Positions 32,232 to 40,825 of a DNA stretch of 51,394 bases are shown one piece after another. Every line of letters begins with the position of its first letter. The first letter of the stretch is position 1. The stretch covers positions 1 through 51,394 of IMG/VR virus record IMGVR_UViG_3300005529_000047; one strand, 5' to 3'. The stretch comes from a virus. A program made the translations under genes and the position numbers. A model generated the notes under the pieces. The model ran no database searches and had not been told where the DNA came from. It was given only the letters and a program-made list of their open reading frames with translations.

Positions 32232-34559
32232 ATGACGTCGCTCCAGCCCCTCTCCGGCTTCCTCACGGCGGACCTCTCCTCCGTCAGCACGACGGTGGAG
32301 GTGGATGACCCGACTCTCGCCACCGGGACCGACCAGATCGCGATTCTGGCGCCCTCATCCCAACGCGTCGAGATCATGACCATCACGGGCGGCTCCGGTA
32401 CCCACGCGAGTCCGTGGACCGTCGTGCGGGCCCAGCGCGGCACTACGGCGACAGCCCACGGCCAGGGCGCTAAGGTGCAGGGCGTCAACTTTCGTCTCAC
32501 CGTGGGCGATCTGGACTTCACCATGCGCTGGAACAATCTCGTCGAGGGCGATACCTCCCCGGGCGGCAACGACCAGCTGTCGTTCAAGCGGTTCGTCCCT
32601 GACCCTGTAGTCGTTCCCGGCATGGGGGACCTCGTGTACCTCTCGCGCTCGACCTCTACGACCGTCGGGGTGTGGACCGACAAAGGGGTCTGGACGGGCC
32701 TCGTGGAGGACGCTGGGCCCCACTACTACCCCAAGGGAGGCGCTGATCTGAACCTGCAGGCGGTCGGCTACCGGGAGCACCTCGGAGACATGCCGTACCA
32801 GGCATCGAAGGTGCTCGATCCCGCGACGTCGATCCCCCCGGGCCTGTCGGTCGCCGGCATCGTCGAAACGGCGATCCGAGACCAGTGCCAGCTCATCCTC
32901 AGCGACTTCAGCCACGTGAGTGCCGGCGGCCAGGGAATCCTCTACGCCACGGGCGATCTGCTCGGAAAGACGCCGCTCCAGCTCATTACCGAGTACACGC
33001 CGATCGGCGACGGCTTTGTCCCGAACGAATGGGCCGTCCGCGGCTTCGGCACGAACGGCGCGTACTTCGAGCTGAAGCGGAAGCCTGAAAGCCCGCTCTA
33101 TCAGATCAACATCGAGGACACGATTGACGGGGTGACGGTGCACCCCCGACGGAGCAACGTCTACACCACGGTGCTGGTCCGGTGGCATGACGGCGTCGCC
33201 CAATGGACCAACGAAGACGCCCTCGTGAGCCTCCACGGAATCCGACGCGGCATTCTGATCGACGCCTCCTCCTTCATCGGGGATGGAGACACGGCGACGA
33301 GCTATGCGAAGACGCTGGCAAACCTTCTCGGGACCTTTCGCCCGATGGTGGGCGAGGCCCGGATGTACCTCACGAAGCCAATCTCGCTCGTCGCTGGCGG
33401 CACCGTCGAGCCGTGGGATGTGGTGGCGGGGGAGATGCTCCAGGTGCTGAAGGCCGGCTCGATCCTGTCCTCCAACAACACCAACCTGCCGTATCCGCCG
33501 GGCTTCTTCATCCGCTCGGTGAAACGCGACTACCAGGCGGGCACGATCACCTTCGCGACGAGCGACGAGGAGTCCGAGATCGGACGGATGATCGCGCGGG
33601 TCGCCCATACGGAGCTCGCGCGCCAGGACTCCCAGACGAAGGCCGTGACCGGCCCGCAGTGGTCCAACCCGAACACCCCGAGCCTCCCGGTTCCCTCGCC
33701 GCTTCCGCCCTCCATGCGGCTATCCAAGGCCCAGGACGGGCGGGTTGGCTATGAAGACTCCGCCGATGGCACGGACACGGGCACCGCGGCCCTGGAGTGG
33801 GGCGGCTCAGGGACCGACAACCCCGCGCTCATCGATACGAACGTGGACAGCTCGTTCGCCCTTCACACGCCAATGCTCATTCACTCGGGCCAGGTGCGGG
33901 TCATCCCCTTCAACCCGACGAACCCGAAGCCGTCCTGCACGATCGAGGTCTACCAGATCAAGGTCACCCTGGACGACGCGACCACCGGCGCCCAGTCCTA
34001 CGCATCCCCAACCCTCATCGACACGATCACCATCGACGAGACAAGCGTCGAGGCGGAGCCGCTCCTCTCGGGGGCAGACCCGGCGACGCAAGCCTACGTG
34101 CTGAAGAAACGGCGCCAGTACAAGCCGCCGAAGGAGCTGGGCGCCAACGATTGGCTGATCGGCCGCATCTCCGCAAACGATCCGACGCTCGGCGTGCGCT
34201 ATGCGAACGTGAGCCTGCGCTACCAGAAGATGAGCGGGCAATCCGAGAAGCCGGCCGGCCAGGCCGGCGGCGTCGCGGCCACAGCCCGTCAAGCCCAACG
34301 CGGGGGAGACCAAAGCTCCCCGAACGCCACCAGCGTCGGCGCGACTTTCATCGTCACGACGAGCGACTACGCCCGCGTCGAGATCCAATATGGGCTTCAG
34401 ACAAACGGCCTCGTGCTGGGCTGGAGCAGCCGGTCGCCGCTCGGGAAGATGCACGTGCTCACGGTCCCCACCGTACCGCGAGACGCACTCTTCTACAACA
34501 TCGTCATGTACGACCAGTACGGTGGCAAATCTGTCGACAACGGCAACATTCTCTACTAG
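32232..34559 (+). CDS. Tail tip/baseplate hub protein, 775 aa
   Basis: ATG 32232 lies five bases after the previous stop. The N-terminal domain (TTVEVDDPTLATGTDQIAI and the following ERIEIMTITGG-type repeat) is a small beta domain found on tail tip proteins; the middle resembles tail hub domains (NIEDTIDGVTVHPRRSNVYT); the end has fibronectin-like strands (VEIQYGLQTNG). It probably forms the tail tip that holds the fibres. The exact class is uncertain. Confidence 0.65.
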   Translation: MTSLQPLSGFLTADLSSVSTTVEVDDPTLATGTDQIAILAPSSQRVEIMTITGGSGTHASPWTVVRAQRGTTATAHGQGAKVQGVNFRLTVGDLDFTMRWNNLVEGDTSPGGNDQLSFKRFVPDPVVVPGMGDLVYLSRSTSTTVGVWTDKGVWTGLVEDAGPHYYPKGGADLNLQAVGYREHLGDMPYQASKVLDPATSIPPGLSVAGIVETAIRDQCQLILSDFSHVSAGGQGILYATGDLLGKTPLQLITEYTPIGDGFVPNEWAVRGFGTNGAYFELKRKPESPLYQINIEDTIDGVTVHPRRSNVYTTVLVRWHDGVAQWTNEDALVSLHGIRRGILIDASSFIGDGDTATSYAKTLANLLGTFRPMVGEARMYLTKPISLVAGGTVEPWDVVAGEMLQVLKAGSILSSNNTNLPYPPGFFIRSVKRDYQAGTITFATSDEESEIGRMIARVAHTELARQDSQTKAVTGPQWSNPNTPSLPVPSPLPPSMRLSKAQDGRVGYEDSADGTDTGTAALEWGGSGTDNPALIDTNVDSSFALHTPMLIHSGQVRVIPFNPTNPKPSCTIEVYQIKVTLDDATTGAQSYASPTLIDTITIDETSVEAEPLLSGADPATQAYVLKKRRQYKPPKELGANDWLIGRISANDPTLGVRYANVSLRYQKMSGQSEKPAGQAGGVAATARQAQRGGDQSSPNATSVGATFIVTTSDYARVEIQYGLQTNGLVLGWSSRSPLGKMHVLTVPTVPRDALFYNIVMYDQYGGKSVDNGNILY

Positions 34560-34570
34560 GAGACACGCCC

Positions 34571-34954
34571 ATGGCGGCGATCATCGCGCCCATCTTTTCG
34601 CTCAGCTATACGCCCACCCACGGGCAGCCGGTCTACGTCAACCAGTTCACCGAGGGTGGGAGCGGCGTGACGCAGTCCTCTACCGAGCTGAAGAAGATCG
34701 ACACCCTCGCCATTCCGACGTCGGATACGGTGATCGACCTCTCGGCCCTCTCGACTCTCGGGAAGATCATGGTCCAGAACCTGGACACGGTGAACTACGT
34801 CGAGTTTGGCCCGACGTCAGCCGGCGCCATCGTGCCCATGGTGAAGCTGAAGCCGGGAGAATTCGCATGGATGCGCCTCTCCCCGGGGATCACGCTTCGG
34901 GGACGCGCGAACACCTCGGCGGTGGACATCGACATCTTCGCCTTCAACGACTAG
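34571..34954 (+). CDS. Tail tip/fibre accessory protein, 127 aa
   Basis: ATG 34571 has AGGAGA at 34558-34563. Beta-rich, with MVQNLDTVNYVEFGP and a KLKPGEFAWMRLSPG stretch that is common in small phage virion proteins. It sits between the hub and the fibre genes, and its stop abuts the next ATG. Confidence 0.6.
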   Translation: MAAIIAPIFSLSYTPTHGQPVYVNQFTEGGSGVTQSSTELKKIDTLAIPTSDTVIDLSALSTLGKIMVQNLDTVNYVEFGPTSAGAIVPMVKLKPGEFAWMRLSPGITLRGRANTSAVDIDIFAFND

Positions 34955-37087
34955 ATGACGACCCAGTACATCGATTCCTTCCGGACGAACCCGACCGATC
35001 CGGACACGACGCTCGGGAGCGCCTACACGGCCGGCGACTCCAGCATCACCGTCTCGAGCCTCCCGGCCGACGTGGCCAGCAAAGGCGCGTCCTTCTGGAT
35101 CAAGATCGATTCGGAGCTATTTCGTGTCACGGGTCTCTCAGGGACGGGCAATCTCACGTGGGCGGTGACGCCGGATGGACGCACGGCCGACGTCGGCCAC
35201 ACGACGGGCACCGGCGTCTACCTGGAGCATGTCGGGGCGGACCACGAGGTGCTGCGCGACCGGCAGTATGTGACGGCTGTCGACGAGACGGCCAACCTCC
35301 CGAACAGCCGCACCTTGGTCCACGACCACAGCGGGAGCGCCGAGGGGACGGTCCTGGCCCCAACGCAGGTCAAGATCAGCCAGGACTGGGGGCTCACGGG
35401 CGTCCTGACGCCGAGCCAGATCACGAGCGACCAGAACGACTATGCGCCGTCCGGAATCGCGACGTGCAGCGTCTTGCGCCTCTCCACCGACGCTAGCCGC
35501 AACCTGACGGGCATCACGGCACCATCGTACGGGCGCCGGCTCGTGGTGGAGAACGTCGGTTCCCACCCGCTCGTCTTGAAGGACGCGAACACGGGGAGCG
35601 CAGCGGCGAATCGGTTCGCCCTGGGCGGCTCGGACGTCACCCTCGCCGCAGGCATCAACGCGGAATTGATCTACGACACGACCTTGAGCCGCTGGGTGAT
35701 GATCGGCGGCACCGGCTCAGGCTCGGGAACGGTTACCGAGGCGAGCCTGTCCCTCTCGGACGTGACCACCGACAACGTGACGAGCACGGCCCATGGCTTC
35801 GCCCCGAAGAGTCCGGCCGACGCCACGAAGTTCCTGAACGGGGCCGCGACGCCGGCCTACGCCCAGGTGAAGGACTCGGACCTGGCCGTCTCCGACGTGA
35901 CGACGAACAACGCCAGCACGTCGGCCCATGGGTTCTTGAAGAAACTCTCCAACGTCGCCTCGCAGGTCATGAACGGCGTCGGCAACTGGGTTGCCTATTC
36001 CTGGAACGACCTGACCGATAAGCCGAGCCTGCCGACCTACACGATCACGAACCAGGTCACCGACCGGACCTACGACGCCGATGCGACGACGGTGGACGAG
36101 TTGGCCGACGTGATCGCGACCCTGATCGCCGACCTCGGCGCGGCCGGGATGGGCGGTATCGGCGGGAGCAGCAGCGGCAACACACCGACGAATGAGTTCT
36201 ACTGGCCGCCCCCGGTGCGAAGCGCCGACACCCTTGACCTCGACGCCAATAAGCAGTGGTGGCGCAAGGTCAACACGCCGACCGGCGGCGTCATCTACAC
36301 GACGGCGACCGCCGAGAGTATCGCCACAACCTACGGGGACAACATCCTAAAATGTGTGGCCGCGGCATCGGGCGACGGACTCAAATCGACATGGACCTAC
36401 GCGAACGAGCGGCGGGTCAAGAGCGGCCGCTACATGGCGTTCTACGTCGCCGTGTACCTCGTGACGGGCGGGCGGACGGTCACGATCTCCGCGGTGACAT
36501 CGACGCCGACGACACTCGCCACGCAGACGGTAACGACGACGGGCTCCTGGCAGTTGGTCAAACTGGAGCCGGGCTCGACGGCGCTCGACGGGGCGTCCGT
36601 GGACTTCAAGGCGACGTTAGATGGGGCGGGCACGTTCTATGTGCGGCCGCTCGGCGCATGGGTGTCCAGTACGTCGGCGCCTTCTGCCGTCGCGCTCCCG
36701 AACCGTCCCCATCTCGTCGTGGGGCGGGACGCAACGACGCTGGTTGATCTCACGAGCGCCGCTGACCCGAACGCGTGGACGGACGTGGTGTGTACGACGC
36801 CTGCGAGTGCTCTGGCGATTCACGCGCATTGCTTCGTGACCCTATTCAGCTCGAACACGTCCTCCTGGGATCTTGGCGCCAGGCGGAAGGGCTCATCGGA
36901 CGCGTTCGCAACGGAGAACTGCTACATCTGCGCGAAGCCCGGCACATCGGGCATCCGTGAGACGGCCGGATTCTCAATCATCCTGGACGACGCCAACACG
37001 TTCCAGTACCTCCTGCATCGAACAGGAGGATCCTCAACGCTGACGAGCGGCGCGCTCTCGCTCCACAGCTTCGAGGAGTGGGGCTAA
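34955..37087 (+). CDS. Tail fibre protein, 710 aa
   Basis: ATG 34955 directly follows the previous TAG. The N-terminal domain (SSITVSSLPADVASKG, FWIKIDSELFRVTGLS) is a tail-attachment beta domain. In the middle are paired repeats typical of fibres (SLSDVTTDNVTSTAHGFAPK; LAVSDVTTNNASTSAHGFLK) with a WNDLTDKPSLP linker. The C-terminal half is beta-rich and probably binds the receptor. It shares this design with many siphovirus fibres. Confidence 0.75.
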   Translation: MTTQYIDSFRTNPTDPDTTLGSAYTAGDSSITVSSLPADVASKGASFWIKIDSELFRVTGLSGTGNLTWAVTPDGRTADVGHTTGTGVYLEHVGADHEVLRDRQYVTAVDETANLPNSRTLVHDHSGSAEGTVLAPTQVKISQDWGLTGVLTPSQITSDQNDYAPSGIATCSVLRLSTDASRNLTGITAPSYGRRLVVENVGSHPLVLKDANTGSAAANRFALGGSDVTLAAGINAELIYDTTLSRWVMIGGTGSGSGTVTEASLSLSDVTTDNVTSTAHGFAPKSPADATKFLNGAATPAYAQVKDSDLAVSDVTTNNASTSAHGFLKKLSNVASQVMNGVGNWVAYSWNDLTDKPSLPTYTITNQVTDRTYDADATTVDELADVIATLIADLGAAGMGGIGGSSSGNTPTNEFYWPPPVRSADTLDLDANKQWWRKVNTPTGGVIYTTATAESIATTYGDNILKCVAAASGDGLKSTWTYANERRVKSGRYMAFYVAVYLVTGGRTVTISAVTSTPTTLATQTVTTTGSWQLVKLEPGSTALDGASVDFKATLDGAGTFYVRPLGAWVSSTSAPSAVALPNRPHLVVGRDATTLVDLTSAADPNAWTDVVCTTPASALAIHAHCFVTLFSSNTSSWDLGARRKGSSDAFATENCYICAKPGTSGIRETAGFSIILDDANTFQYLLHRTGGSSTLTSGALSLHSFEEWG

Positions 37088-38472
37088 TGCCGGCGCTGGG
37101 GAATTTCGCGCTCGCATCGTCCTCGCGTCAGCCGGGGGATGGGCTCCCGCTGCAGGCGGGGTCATCTGGCCACTTTCTCGCCGGGCACATCCTAGCCGGC
37201 TATACCGAGCAAACTAACCCGGTGAACACGACAGGGTCCACCAATATCTACGTCTACCACTGCGACGCCAACGGGAATTACATCGACCGCCATCTCGTGC
37301 AGGCCATCGGACCTCACACCAACGCGGCGCAGGGCGGAGTATCGAGACTTCTCTATAACCCACATCGTAATAGGATCGAAGTCGTCATCACGTCAAGGGC
37401 GCTCCTGAGTGCATTTCCCCTTATCTCTGACCCGGCTTGTTCCGACATGATCGTTGAACTCGATATGGCGGGGAGTCTCCATCCGTCTGTGTGGGAATTT
37501 GTCACGCCAACCAACCAGTTCGGAGATACCCAGATTAACCCGCCGAACCTCTTCGCGTTCAAAGACGGCTATATGGTTGTCGACGGTATGTACAACACCG
37601 CCCCGATAGGCCCGAACTGGCCTGCTGGCTCCGGGGCGTTGCTTGATAACAACATGAACCAGTTGAGCACCTTCACTAATCTCCTAGCCTTTGGGAGCAC
37701 GGAGCCCGGGCAGATCATTCTTGGATGGTGGCCAAACTACGGTCAGAATGCCTTGTTGTGTTGGGGGAATTTCCCTGGTGGACCAGTCAATATCAATTGC
37801 TTGTTCGTCTACGACTTCGTCACGACAGTTGCGAGTCTTGTGTGGGCCCCAGTATTCCAGACAGATCCAACTACCGGAGATCACTACGTCCAGATCATCG
37901 GGGGAGAGGATGCTTATTTCCGTACGGTGATCATTGACGGAGATTTTGTCCATGTGTTTTTACGTCCGCAGACTGACGGCACCGGCCCGGGCATCACGAC
38001 CGCAACTGCCGTAGCAAACACTGGATGGTTGAAAGTCGATCTTCACGGGACAGCGACCTTCACGCCGTTCAGCGCTGGGCAGATTTACAACAACTTCGTC
38101 TCTCTTGGGCATTTTCCGTTTGTTCTTGACTTTGCACTAACAAATGACAAGTCCGCCGTCTGGTACGCAGGCTTCATTCAGAACAACGCTACGGGGCACG
38201 CGACAGATGGAACAACCCAGCAGGAAGAGGCGCGGCTATACAAGTTGACGTTTGGGAGCGGGGGGGTCGGAGATACGACTGGCGCAACCACCTTCAAGGA
38301 CGTGGTTTCTCCATTGCCGCTGATGTTTGGCGCCCCACCAAACGCATTCCCAAATGGCGCGTATGCCTATCTCGGTGCTCCGTATGTGCTCCCGAACCTC
38401 TCTGCCCCCGGCCTGGCCCGCTACCCGGCTCGGAATGCTGCTGCCCAGTGGGGCCCGACGTTGCCAAGCTAG
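37087..38472 (+). CDS. Beta-propeller-like receptor protein, 461 aa, lower G+C
   Basis: ATG 37087 overlaps the fibre stop (TAATG). Rich in aromatic residues, Asn and Gly, with repeated strand units (TNIYVYHCDANGNYIDRHLV; FAFKDGYMVVDGMY; ILGWWPNYGQNALLCWG) that suggest a propeller. From about 37300 to 38300 the G+C and codon choice are visibly lower than in all other structural genes, with many TTT, AAT, ATT and TTG codons. This suggests recent gain of a receptor-binding gene. No enzyme motif is seen. Confidence 0.6.
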   Translation: MPALGNFALASSSRQPGDGLPLQAGSSGHFLAGHILAGYTEQTNPVNTTGSTNIYVYHCDANGNYIDRHLVQAIGPHTNAAQGGVSRLLYNPHRNRIEVVITSRALLSAFPLISDPACSDMIVELDMAGSLHPSVWEFVTPTNQFGDTQINPPNLFAFKDGYMVVDGMYNTAPIGPNWPAGSGALLDNNMNQLSTFTNLLAFGSTEPGQIILGWWPNYGQNALLCWGNFPGGPVNINCLFVYDFVTTVASLVWAPVFQTDPTTGDHYVQIIGGEDAYFRTVIIDGDFVHVFLRPQTDGTGPGITTATAVANTGWLKVDLHGTATFTPFSAGQIYNNFVSLGHFPFVLDFALTNDKSAVWYAGFIQNNATGHATDGTTQQEEARLYKLTFGSGGVGDTTGATTFKDVVSPLPLMFGAPPNAFPNGAYAYLGAPYVLPNLSAPGLARYPARNAAAQWGPTLPS

Positions 38473-39303
38473 ATGTCCCTCCCCGGCATCGAGATTTTCC
38501 GTCAGAGCGTCACCGGGATTACGCGCGGACAGATCGCGGTCGGCAGTAATCAGTCCTATATCGAAATTCTGAACGCCGATGGGACGCTCGCCCAACACCT
38601 CTCGACCTCGAACCCCTACATCACGGGCGTTGCCATCAACCCGTCAACGGGTGATCTTTTCGCCACCACGACGACGAGCCTCACGGCCGCAAACACGCCG
38701 CACCACATCGACGTATTCCCAGACCGAAGCGGGCTGCTCGTGGCTGGTGTGCCGTCCATCGGCATGCTGCATCTCATCAAAACAGACTTCGACGGCAACG
38801 TGCTCCAGACATGGACCGGTCTTTCCACCGACACGTCGTGGGCGCAACAGCTTGTTCGTCTTAGCATTGCGTGCGATTCCACCACAGTTTGGCTGACAGA
38901 CATGCTTCGCACGATCTTTCGCTACGACCTCAACTCCTCGACCCAACTCACGAACTACGAGCAGTTGGCCGCCGACTCACCCTACCTCTACGGTGCCGTT
39001 CGGGTGCTCCCCGGTGAGAGCGGCGACAACCGCGATGTGATCGTTGCGATGACGCGGACCGGCGATGGCCCGCAACAGGCGCTCTGTCTCGTGGGTGGCG
39101 GCTTCCACTGGGTCGACGAGGTACAGCCGTCGAGCGGCACCTACCATATCCAGAAACGGAAGAACGGCGACGGCACGACGGTGGGCGATCCTGTCGCCGT
39201 GAAGGCAAAGCCCGATGGGACGAACGGACCGGCGCTCAGCCTCGCGAGTTACTTCAATCCGTGCGCCGCGGCTACTTGGGTCCGCGCCCGCCTCATCGAA
39301 TAG
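38473..39303 (+). CDS. Beta-propeller-like tail protein, 276 aa
   Basis: ATG 38473 directly follows the previous stop. Repeating strand units of NHL/SMP-type (ITGVAINPSTGDLFATTTTS; MLHLIKTDFDGNVLQTW; VWLTDMLRTIFRYDL) indicate a propeller. Base composition returns toward that of the genome. Likely a second receptor-binding or fibre-tip protein. Family not named. Confidence 0.6.
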   Translation: MSLPGIEIFRQSVTGITRGQIAVGSNQSYIEILNADGTLAQHLSTSNPYITGVAINPSTGDLFATTTTSLTAANTPHHIDVFPDRSGLLVAGVPSIGMLHLIKTDFDGNVLQTWTGLSTDTSWAQQLVRLSIACDSTTVWLTDMLRTIFRYDLNSSTQLTNYEQLAADSPYLYGAVRVLPGESGDNRDVIVAMTRTGDGPQQALCLVGGGFHWVDEVQPSSGTYHIQKRKNGDGTTVGDPVAVKAKPDGTNGPALSLASYFNPCAAATWVRARLIE

Positions 39304-39306
39304 GTT

Positions 39307-39398
39307 TGGTATCCTAGTCACAGCGCGAGAGCCCATAGTCCCATAGCCGTACCTGAAACCCTTGGCGGCACTCCCATTTCGGGGGTGCCGCCTTTTTT
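39307..39398 (+). promoter_or_regulatory. Leader cassette 10: extended -10, decamer variant, hairpin with T6
   Basis: TGG plus TATCCT (39307-39315) is an extended -10 immediately after the propeller gene. The decamer variant GCCGTACCTG is at 39346-39355. GGCGGCACTCCC (39364-39375) pairs with GGGGGTGCCGCC (39381-39392), followed by T6 (39393-39398). GGAGA and GTG 39419 follow, opening the HNH and lysis genes. Confidence 0.7.
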
Positions 39399-39418
39399 GT
39401 GCCCGGAGACAGGCGCCT

Positions 39419-39859
39419 GTGAACGTGTCCCACCATTACCGCATCGCGTATCCCGCCCACCCGGCGCGGGAGTCGGACCCGCACTACAAGGATTTCGACG
39501 CCTACCACCGGCGCACGCGGGCGACTGCCCGATGCGCCATGGGCGTGCGACGGGGAACATTCGACGAGTGCCGCGACGCCAAGGGCGAGCCGTGCGTGAT
39601 CGGGTCCGACGGCGTCATGAGCGGCCTCGAACTCCACCACGCGCACGTGGAATTTGCCCTGCTGAACGCCGTCGACCTGGCCGTGCTGGAGCGGGACTAC
39701 CCGGGCGTCTCGAACCCCGACGAGGTGGGTGCCTGGGTGGAGTCCGCCGCGAATCTGGAGTGGCTGTGCGCCGGTTGCCATAGAGGAGTCGGCGGGGTGC
39801 ACAACGCCTCGGCCGCGGACTACGAGGCCAGCGCCTACGTCCGCGGTCTCATCTCGTGA
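39419..39859 (+). CDS. HNH-like endonuclease, 146 aa
   Basis: GTG 39419 has CGGAGA upstream. His-His in GLELHHAHVEF, then an Asn in ANLEWLCAGCHRG with its Cys-x-x-Cys-His, give a one-domain HNH nuclease; an upstream Cys pair (DECRDAKGEPC) may complete zinc binding. HNH proteins near packaging or lysis genes often support terminase action. The fibre-to-lysis position is less usual. Confidence 0.65.
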   Translation: MNVSHHYRIAYPAHPARESDPHYKDFDAYHRRTRATARCAMGVRRGTFDECRDAKGEPCVIGSDGVMSGLELHHAHVEFALLNAVDLAVLERDYPGVSNPDEVGAWVESAANLEWLCAGCHRGVGGVHNASAADYEASAYVRGLIS

Positions 39860-39907
39860 GCGTCCCTACCGTCGTCGTCGCGCCATTCACCCCGTAGGAG
39901 GAACCTC

Positions 39908-40342
39908 GTGGACCCGATCCTTTCCGCCCTCTCGGACCTCGGCCTCTCGCCCGCCGCCCTCGCCGTGCTCTCCCTCGTGCTCATGCCGATCTCCGTCGGC
40001 GTCGTGGAGCAGCTCAAGATGGGGCTGTTCAACTTTCCCCAGCTCCCCACGCGCAACGCCCCGATGGCGAGCGCCGTCGTCGGCGCCGTGATCATGGTGA
40101 TCGTCGCCGCGGCCTTCGGCTCGTCAACCCAGCTCGTGCTGGTGGCGATGCTCGCGGGCCTCGCCCTCGGCTTCGGCGGCTCGGGCGCCTACGCGGCCCT
40201 TGGCGCCATCTCGGTGAATCACACCGTGACCGTGCAGCCCTCGCCGCCCGCGCCAACCGCGGATTCGGCGACCGTGGCTCCCGCGGCGGCCTCCGCCCCG
40301 AGTACTGCCCCTGACCCTACCCCCGCCCCGGCTGCGAGCTAA
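39908..40342 (+). CDS. Holin-like membrane protein, 144 aa
   Basis: GTG 39908 has GGAGGAA upstream. Three membrane helices (around residues 15-35, 53-72 and 77-100; for example APMASAVVGAVIMVIVAAAF) are followed by a soluble Pro/Ala/Thr-rich tail of about 40 residues. Its place before the endolysin supports a holin role. No sequence family is recognised. Confidence 0.6.
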   Translation: MDPILSALSDLGLSPAALAVLSLVLMPISVGVVEQLKMGLFNFPQLPTRNAPMASAVVGAVIMVIVAAAFGSSTQLVLVAMLAGLALGFGGSGAYAALGAISVNHTVTVQPSPPAPTADSATVAPAAASAPSTAPDPTPAPAAS

Positions 40343-40343
40343 C

Positions 40344-40817
40344 GTGCAGCCCCTCTCCCACAGCCAGCCCCCCGCCCCCATGCCTGGACCCAACACCGGC
40401 CTGGCGAGTCCCAATGGGACGCCATCCGGTGCCCAGGTCGCCGGCGGCGTGGGGCTGGCTGTGGGGTCGAACCTCGCCACCGCCTTCGCCCCGACCGTGA
40501 CGCAGGCCATGACCGGCCAATCGTCGATGGTCGGAGGCCCCGAAGTCGTGGCGATCGCCGCGGCGCTCAACCTGATCGCCCAGCACGTGAAGCACTACGC
40601 CTGGCTGGACCAGGACCGCTGGATGCATCTCATCCTGCTCGTCCTGGGTCTGGCCATCGCCGCCTTCGTCTTCCGCGACCCGATCAAGGCCCTCCTGAAC
40701 GGCGCCAACGCCGCCTGGCAATCGAGCCTTACGTTCCATGGCCTCTCATCCGCCGGCATGGCGCCGGCCGCGGCCGCGCCCTACAGCGGCGCGAACCCCG
40801 CGATCCCGAGGAGCTGA
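40344..40817 (+). CDS. Membrane protein of lysis block, 157 aa
   Basis: GTG 40344 follows the previous stop by one base. A disordered Pro-rich start precedes a possible membrane segment (GAQVAGGVGLAVGSNLATAF) and a clear helix (MHLILLVLGLAIAAFVF), with a short tail. It may be a second holin component or antiholin paired with the gene before it. Confidence 0.5.
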   Translation: MQPLSHSQPPAPMPGPNTGLASPNGTPSGAQVAGGVGLAVGSNLATAFAPTVTQAMTGQSSMVGGPEVVAIAAALNLIAQHVKHYAWLDQDRWMHLILLVLGLAIAAFVFRDPIKALLNGANAAWQSSLTFHGLSSAGMAPAAAAPYSGANPAIPRS

Positions 40818-40825
40818 TCCGACCC

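Noticed and set aside
5559-39398. CRISPR-like array from the recurring hairpin units
   Set aside because: Units are kilobases apart, each before a gene, without regular spacers; they are leaders, not an array.
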